From assembly GCA_033344875.1 (NCBI GenBank), contig JAWPMO010000001.1, positions 2,133,595 through 2,197,594 on the forward strand: 64,000 nucleotides of DNA, given 5' to 3'. The first letter of the stretch is position 1. Each line of letters opens with the position of its first letter. This stretch comes from Ilumatobacteraceae bacterium. Its GTDB lineage: Bacteria; Actinomycetota; Acidimicrobiia; Acidimicrobiales; Ilumatobacteraceae. Both the position numbers and the translations under genes were made by a program. Shown here in pieces: positions 59,078 through 64,000 of this stretch. Under the pieces are notes generated by a model, which did not search any database, was not told where the DNA came from, and saw nothing but the letters and a program-made list of their open reading frames with translations.

Positions 59078-61753
59078 ATGTCGTGTCGTCTGGTGATCTC
59101 CTGGACGTGCTTCATCACGTCCGTCGTGGCCGTCGGCGTCAGCGCTCCGGCCACCGCTGCCGACCTGGTTTCGCAGACCTGTACTCCCCTCACGTCGGGC
59201 TCCGCCGTGCGATCCGACGCGCTCGCGAGCTTCGAGGCGGTCTCCCCGCGTCGACTCGTCGACACCCGCATCGGCACCGGTGGGCGCTCCGCCCCGGTCG
59301 AGGCGGGATGCACCCTGCAGCTCGACATCGCGGCGGCATCGGTGCCCGCCGAGGCGGCCGCGGTCGCGCTGTCGGTCACGGCGCTCGGGTCGCAGCCGGG
59401 GTTCCTGACCGTGTTCCCGTGCGCGGCCGGTCGACCCGAGACCTCCAACATCAACACCCGGTCCGGCGGCTTCCCGACCCCGAACCTCGTCGTGGCGATC
59501 CCCGACGGCGCTCGCCGGGTGTGCATCTACAGCCTGTTCGAGGCCGACGTGATCGTCGACCTGACCGGATGGTGGACGGAGGAGGGCGACCAGCGCCTCA
59601 CCACGATCGCGCCGGTCCGGGCGGTCGACTCCCGTGACGACCCCGGGCGGGAGCCGTTGCCACCCGGCGCCACCCGCACGATTCCGCTCTCGGCGTTCAT
59701 CCCGGCCGACGCCACGGCCGTGCTCGGCAACCTCACCGTGACCGAGCCGCAGGCCGACGGCTTCATGACCGTGTTCCCGTGCGGCAGCCCGGTCCCGCTG
59801 GCATCGAACCTCAACTTCCGCCGGAACGAGTCGCGTGCGGTTGCGGTCGCCGTCGGGCTGGGCGCCGACGCGCAACTGTGTGTCGAGAGCAGCACCAACG
59901 CCCATGTCGTGTTCGACGTCAGCGGCTACTACGCACCCGCACCGCAGTTCGGTCCGGTCGCCGGGCTGCAACCGCTGAGCGGGCGCCGGATCGCCGATTC
60001 GAGGACCGGCGAGGGCGGGTGGACCGGCAAGTTCGCGGCCGCGGGCACGCGACGTCTCCGACCGACCGCGGGGCTGGTGAATGACGGACAGAGCACCGCC
60101 GTCGTCGTCAACGTGATCGTCACGCAAGCCGACGGCGACGGCTTCGTCACGCTCTATCCCTGTGGCGACGACGTCCCCAACAGCTCCGCGGTGAACTACA
60201 GCAGCGCCGGGGAGTCGACGAACATGGTCGTCGTCGACCTGTCGGCGTCCGGCGAGATCTGCGTGTTCGCACTCACGCCGGCCCACGTGGTCGTCGACCT
60301 CTTCGGGGTACTCGCGGCCGACACCGGCGAGCTCGTCGAGTCGCTGACCCTCGATGGGTTCACCTGGCCCGCGTACCACCGCGACGCAACCGACTACGCG
60401 GTCGAGTGCTCCGGGCCGTCGACCGACATCGGGCTCGAACTGCTGCGCTCGACCACCGCCCGACTCAACGGCGTCCCGGTCGGGTCGGGCTCGATCGATC
60501 TCCCGACCTCGGCCGACGACCGGTTCCGACTCGAGTTGCGTCGCGGCTCCACCGTGCAGCAACTGTCGTTCCGATGTGTGCCGGGCGACTTCCCGCGACT
60601 CGACGTCGACCGCCCCGGGAGCCCGGCACCTGGCTGGTACGTCACCACCGTGCGCACGCCCGGCACGGGTGGCGGCTACGCCACCGTCCTCGATCGATTC
60701 GGAGCACCGGTCTGGTACAAGCGTGTGCCGGGCGACCTGTCCGGCGTCGACCGTCGTGCCGACGGTCGCCTGCTGATGGTGCCGGCGCTCGGCCCGCGGT
60801 ACGGAGTCGACCCCGACCGCGGTTTCGTCGTCACCAGCTTGTTCGGCACGATCGTGGACGAGATCCTGACCGTGCCTGATCCGCTCGAGCCGGGTGTGTC
60901 GTTCCCGACCGACCACCACGACTTCGTGGCGCTCACCGGCGGTGCCCGGGCGATGCTGACGTATCCGCTCCTGGCCGACCAGGACCTGACCGTGCTCGGG
61001 CCGGGCTACCTCGCCGACGACGTCATCGCCGACGGCGTGATCCAGGAGATCGCCGCCGACGACACGCTGCTCTGGCGGTGGCGCACCAGCGACCACTTCG
61101 GCTACGACGTCTCGTACCCGGTGCGGTGGGGTCCGCTCGAGGGGTACGACGGCAACGAGGTCGACGTCTTCCATCTCAACTCGCTCGAGCAGGTCGCCGA
61201 CGGCAGCGGCGACTACGTGGTGTCGGCACGGCACCTGGACAACGTGTTCCGGGTCGATCGGGCCACCGGTGGCGTCGACTGGGTGCTCGGCCAGGTCCCG
61301 AGCGATTCACCGGCTGCCACGCTCGCCGCGCAGCTCACCATCGTCGACGACCCGCGAGGCGGACCGCGTCGTCCCCACGACGCCCGCCTGAACGGCGACG
61401 TCCTCACCCTGTTCGACAATCGCACCGACACCGGCGAGCCGGCGCGCGCCGTCGCCTATCGCATCGACGACGTCGCGGAGACCGCGACGTTGCTCTGGGA
61501 GATCGAGCAGGCGGCGGGCCTCACCAGCGTGGGGTTGGGGTCGGCACGGGTGACGACGGCGGGCACGGTGGTGGTGTCGTGGGGCGGGGCGATCCAGCCG
61601 GTGTTCGGCGAGTACTCGATCGACGGCGAACCGTTGATCGAGATCACCCAGGTCGCCGGCGGCAACGCCTACCGGATCGTGAAGGAGTCGCCGGGAGCGT
61701 TCTCCCTCGACCTGCTGCGGGCGACCGCAGGCGGGTCGATCGACGTCCCCTGA
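59078..61753 (+). CDS. Secreted arylsulfotransferase-like protein with three N-terminal DTR modules
   Basis: 891 residues. Signal peptide 1-28 (CFITSVVAVGVSAPATA, then ADLV). Residues about 52-410 hold three modules that each start with a DTR/DSR motif (DNA about 59231-59580, 59600-59935, 59970-60310) with a FPC/YPC...VC cysteine pair. The rest (about 420-891) is a beta-propeller of the ASST/arylsulfotransferase family: SPAPGWYVTTVRTPG, DRFGAPVWYKRVPG, DHHDFVAL, DVFHLNSLEQV, ARHLDNVFRVDRATGGVDWVLG, RRPHDARLNGDVLTLFDNR. Several of these histidines would be at the active site. Proteins of this type transfer sulfate between phenolic compounds, but the true substrate is unknown. A TTACGT -10-like box 7 bases before the ATG suggests a leaderless transcript. 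Confidence 0.85.
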   Translation: MSCRLVISWTCFITSVVAVGVSAPATAADLVSQTCTPLTSGSAVRSDALASFEAVSPRRLVDTRIGTGGRSAPVEAGCTLQLDIAAASVPAEAAAVALSVTALGSQPGFLTVFPCAAGRPETSNINTRSGGFPTPNLVVAIPDGARRVCIYSLFEADVIVDLTGWWTEEGDQRLTTIAPVRAVDSRDDPGREPLPPGATRTIPLSAFIPADATAVLGNLTVTEPQADGFMTVFPCGSPVPLASNLNFRRNESRAVAVAVGLGADAQLCVESSTNAHVVFDVSGYYAPAPQFGPVAGLQPLSGRRIADSRTGEGGWTGKFAAAGTRRLRPTAGLVNDGQSTAVVVNVIVTQADGDGFVTLYPCGDDVPNSSAVNYSSAGESTNMVVVDLSASGEICVFALTPAHVVVDLFGVLAADTGELVESLTLDGFTWPAYHRDATDYAVECSGPSTDIGLELLRSTTARLNGVPVGSGSIDLPTSADDRFRLELRRGSTVQQLSFRCVPGDFPRLDVDRPGSPAPGWYVTTVRTPGTGGGYATVLDRFGAPVWYKRVPGDLSGVDRRADGRLLMVPALGPRYGVDPDRGFVVTSLFGTIVDEILTVPDPLEPGVSFPTDHHDFVALTGGARAMLTYPLLADQDLTVLGPGYLADDVIADGVIQEIAADDTLLWRWRTSDHFGYDVSYPVRWGPLEGYDGNEVDVFHLNSLEQVADGSGDYVVSARHLDNVFRVDRATGGVDWVLGQVPSDSPAATLAAQLTIVDDPRGGPRRPHDARLNGDVLTLFDNRTDTGEPARAVAYRIDDVAETATLLWEIEQAAGLTSVGLGSARVTTAGTVVVSWGGAIQPVFGEYSIDGEPLIEITQVAGGNAYRIVKESPGAFSLDLLRATAGGSIDVP

Positions 61754-61760
61754 GGAGCGG

Positions 61761-62399
61761 TCAGCGCACCCGTGTCAGGATCCGCAGCGAGCCCGTGACC
61801 GCCGCGAGTTCGAAGCGGCCGCTCTCGATCGCCGGCAGGTAGATCTGCTCGTACGGCGGGCGTCCACCATCCGCCGGGTCGGGGAACACGTCGTGGATCG
61901 CGAGCGTGCCACCGGCCGCAACGTGTGGCGTCCAGCCCTCGTAGTCGGCCTGCGCCGGTTCGACCCCGTGGCCACCGTCGACGAACAGGAACGCGAGCGG
62001 GGTCGACCACGCGCTCGCGACGGTCGGGGAACGACCGACGACACCGACGACGTGATCCTCCAGCCCGGCATCGTGGATCGCGCACCGGAAGAACGGGAGG
62101 GTGTCCATCTTGCCGACCCGATCGTCGACCACGTCGGCGTCGTGGTGCTCCCAGCCCGACTGGTTCTCCTCCGACCCGCGATGGTGATCGACCGCGAACA
62201 ACGTCGCACCGGTCGTGCGTGCGGCGTCGCCGAGCCAGATCGTCGACCGGCCGCAGTACGAGCCGACCTCGACCCACGGCAGACCCGGGACGGCGGCACC
62301 TGCCGCGAGGGCGGCGGCGTGGAGCGCATCGCCCTCGTCCTCGGGCATGAACCCCTTGGTCGCGAGTGCGAGTTCACGCAGGGTCGGGTCGAGCGGCAC
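61761..62399 (-). CDS. Class I SAM-dependent methyltransferase
   Basis: 212 residues from GTG 62399. Motif I VEVGSYCGRSTIWLGDAA, then FAVDHHRGS and FLFVDGGHGVEPAQADYEGW, like O-methyltransferase-type enzymes (Methyltransf_24). Converges with the ASST gene, 7 bases apart. Substrate unknown. Confidence 0.85.
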   Translation of the reverse strand: MPLDPTLRELALATKGFMPEDEGDALHAAALAAGAAVPGLPWVEVGSYCGRSTIWLGDAARTTGATLFAVDHHRGSEENQSGWEHHDADVVDDRVGKMDTLPFFRCAIHDAGLEDHVVGVVGRSPTVASAWSTPLAFLFVDGGHGVEPAQADYEGWTPHVAAGGTLAIHDVFPDPADGGRPPYEQIYLPAIESGRFELAAVTGSLRILTRVR

Positions 62400-62484
62400 C
62401 GGGCCAGGCTAGGACTCGGGGACGGACATGTGACGAGATCGTGACGTTCGGGAACCGGACGACGGTCGGGCACGTCCAACCCTC

Positions 62485-64000
62485 ATGCGTGCCATTCCTG
62501 CCCTCATCGCGTCACTGGCCCTGGCCGCCTCGGCGTGCTCGGCCAACGGCGAGACCGCCGATCCCCGGGTGGTCGGTTCGACGACCCCATCGTCGACCGA
62601 ACCGGGCGGAACGACGAACAGCCGGACCGACGGCACCCCAGCGTCGGGTGGCACGGGTGGGTCCGCTCGCTTCCCACAGGCGCTGACGCCCTTCTCCGAT
62701 TGCAGCACGTTCCTCGACCACGTCAAGGCCGAGGCCCGCGAGCGGGTCGGTCCGTACGGCCTGAATGGCAGCCCCTGGGGCTACTGGGGCGGCGAGGACG
62801 TGATCATGGACGAGATGGCGACCGCAGACGACGCGGCCGAAACGGCCGAGGCCCCCGTCGGGAACAGCGACACAACCGAGTACTCGGCCGCCGGCGACGA
62901 CGGTTCCTACACCGGCACCAACGTCCAGGAGCTCGGCGTCGACGAGCCCGACATCGTGAAGACCGACGGCACGCGGATCCTCACGGTCTCCGAGAATCGC
63001 CTCAGCTACATCGACGTCACGGGCGACCCCACGCTCACCGACACGCTGGTGGTCCCCGAGGGATGGGGTCATCAGCTGTTCATCAGGGGCGACCGTGCGC
63101 TGCTGTTCACCAACGGCGGTCAGTGGGGCTACCCGATGCCGATCGACATCGAAGCGACCGACGACGCCGAGTCCGACTTCGCCTCCGGCGACATCGTCGC
63201 GGACATGCCGTTCGAGCAGTTCGGGCCCGCCACGCTGATCCTCGACGTCGATCTGAGCGATCCGACCGACCTGCGGATCGCCGCCACCATGCGGATCGAG
63301 GGCCAGTACCTCAGCGCCCGGGCGATCGACGAGCGAGTGCGCCTGGCGGTCACCAGCCCGCCGAGCCAGCTGCCCTGGCTCTTCCCGCAGAACCAGAACG
63401 GCGAGGACCGCGCCGAGGAGGCCAACCGGGCGATCATCGACGAGTCGACGCTCGCCGACTGGCTGCCCGACTACGAGCTCGACGCCGACGGTTCGACCAT
63501 CTCGGGCACCCTGCTGTCGTGCGAACGGGCCCATCGCCCCGCTGAGTTCTCCGGTTTCGACATGGTCTCGATCGTCGACCTCGACCTCGACACCGGGCTC
63601 GCCGGCGCCGCCGACCGCATCGAAGCCGTCGGCGTGCTGGCCGGCGGGCAGACCGTCTACTCGTCCACCGACCGGATGTACGTCGCCACGACCAAGTGGA
63701 TCGGCCAGGACCTGGTCGACGATGCCGACCGCGTCCGGGAGTGGACCGAGGAGTTCGAGACCGAACTCCACTCCTTCGCCATCGCCGCGGGTGAGCCGAC
63801 CCGCTACGTCGCTTCGGGAGCGATCGCCGGGAGCCTCCTCAACCAGTTCGCACTCGACGAGCACGACGGCTACCTCCGGGCGATCACGACCGACGGCTCG
63901 CCGTGGTCCCAGGACGGTGAGAGCGAGACCCATCTCGTCGTGTTCGAGGAGCAGGGCGATCAGCTCGTCCCCGTCGGCGAGGTCGGTGGCCTCGGCAAGG
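62485..64000 (+). CDS. Beta-propeller lipoprotein (partial, 3' end outside the window)
   Basis: ATG 62485; 505 codons visible without a stop. The N-terminus MRAIPALIASLALAASAC ends in a lipobox-like ASAC, so it is a likely lipoprotein for Lgt (C18). A Ser/Thr/Gly linker follows (to about 65). Then the YTGTNVQELGVDEPDIVKTDGTRI signature, typical of the actinobacterial beta-propeller family (distant WD-40-like), and propeller blades up to the edge. Secreted and membrane-anchored; function unknown. Confidence 0.88.
   Translation, partial: MRAIPALIASLALAASACSANGETADPRVVGSTTPSSTEPGGTTNSRTDGTPASGGTGGSARFPQALTPFSDCSTFLDHVKAEARERVGPYGLNGSPWGYWGGEDVIMDEMATADDAAETAEAPVGNSDTTEYSAAGDDGSYTGTNVQELGVDEPDIVKTDGTRILTVSENRLSYIDVTGDPTLTDTLVVPEGWGHQLFIRGDRALLFTNGGQWGYPMPIDIEATDDAESDFASGDIVADMPFEQFGPATLILDVDLSDPTDLRIAATMRIEGQYLSARAIDERVRLAVTSPPSQLPWLFPQNQNGEDRAEEANRAIIDESTLADWLPDYELDADGSTISGTLLSCERAHRPAEFSGFDMVSIVDLDLDTGLAGAADRIEAVGVLAGGQTVYSSTDRMYVATTKWIGQDLVDDADRVREWTEEFETELHSFAIAAGEPTRYVASGAIAGSLLNQFALDEHDGYLRAITTDGSPWSQDGESETHLVVFEEQGDQLVPVGEVGGLGK

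Noticed and set aside
58667-61234. Minus-strand open frame of 855 codons
   Set aside because: Antisense to the arylsulfotransferase-like gene, with Arg/Asp/Gly-rich shadow composition.

Overview
The window is high-GC DNA with gene after gene packed on both strands, frequent GTG starts and 1-4 base stop/start overlaps. The gene content (argS-lysA-hom-thrC-rho-rpmE-prfA-prmC order, GatCAB, DUF222-HNH nuclease with an actinobacterial SOS box, HspR-type HAIR element, Tat-exported DUF1501/DUF1800 pair, SCP-x thiolase with DUF35 partner) points to a free-living, aerobic, chromosomal actinobacterium. My best guess from the secreted-protein repertoire is the class Acidimicrobiia (an Ilumatobacter-like organism), but that is recognition, not a search result. 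No phage, transposon, CRISPR array or rRNA operon is visible.

Layout. 1-4.2 kb: polyphosphate glucokinase, a menaquinone/geranylgeranyl-reductase-type flavoprotein, chorismate mutase, and a forward pair of hydroxyacid dehydrogenase and HpcH-type aldolase. 4.2-22.8 kb: an expanded version of the actinobacterial argS-lysA-hom-thrC-rho-rpmE-prfA-prmC cluster on the minus strand, interrupted by hsp20, a DUF1800/DUF1501 secretion pair, a VapBC-like toxin-antitoxin pair, a PemK-like protein and an enoyl-CoA hydratase; thrB is not at its usual place. A tRNA-Arg(CCG) gene is divergent from argS. 22.9-26.6 kb: a giant secreted Ig-like protein. 26.7-33.5 kb: arylamine N-acetyltransferase, DUF35/thiolase/rhodanese operon, an ECF sigma and anti-sigma pair, deoC with a divergent LacI regulator. 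33.6-35.7 kb: an adaptive-response DNA alkylation repair operon (Ada-AlkA fusion plus Ogt). 36-41.2 kb: LapA-domain protein, acyl-CoA dehydrogenase, LysR regulator divergent from an FMN reductase/EamA exporter pair, GHMP kinase. 41.2-46.8 kb: gatCAB and two divergent citrate synthases, one of them fused to a helix-turn-helix domain. 46.8-52.9 kb: lgt with an esterase, TetR, TPR-HD-GYP protein, M48 protease, YbaK deacylase, thioesterase. 53-58.7 kb: SOS-box HNH nuclease, DUF480-methyltransferase fusion, two CitE/malyl-CoA-lyase-like enzymes, an SDR. 58.7-64 kb: a small membrane protein, a secreted arylsulfotransferase-like protein, a methyltransferase and the start of a beta-propeller lipoprotein that runs off the window.

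Most distinctive points. (1) A citrate synthase carrying an N-terminal MerR/excisionase-type DNA-binding domain is divergent from an ordinary citrate synthase, and the 88 bases between them are filled with interlocking GTTGATC/GATCAAC dyads: a candidate metabolic enzyme that regulates its own locus. (2) Three unrelated exported proteins share the same roughly 115-125 residue module, three copies each; the six copies in Sec-type proteins all carry a cysteine pair at fixed positions, and the three copies in the Tat-type protein lack both. (3) Many short operator-like palindromes sit exactly in divergent promoter gaps beside a regulator gene (LacI, TetR, LysR), and a full SOS box fills the spacer of a probably leaderless promoter. 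Intergenic gaps over 300 bases: only 14063-14374 (rho leader), described below.
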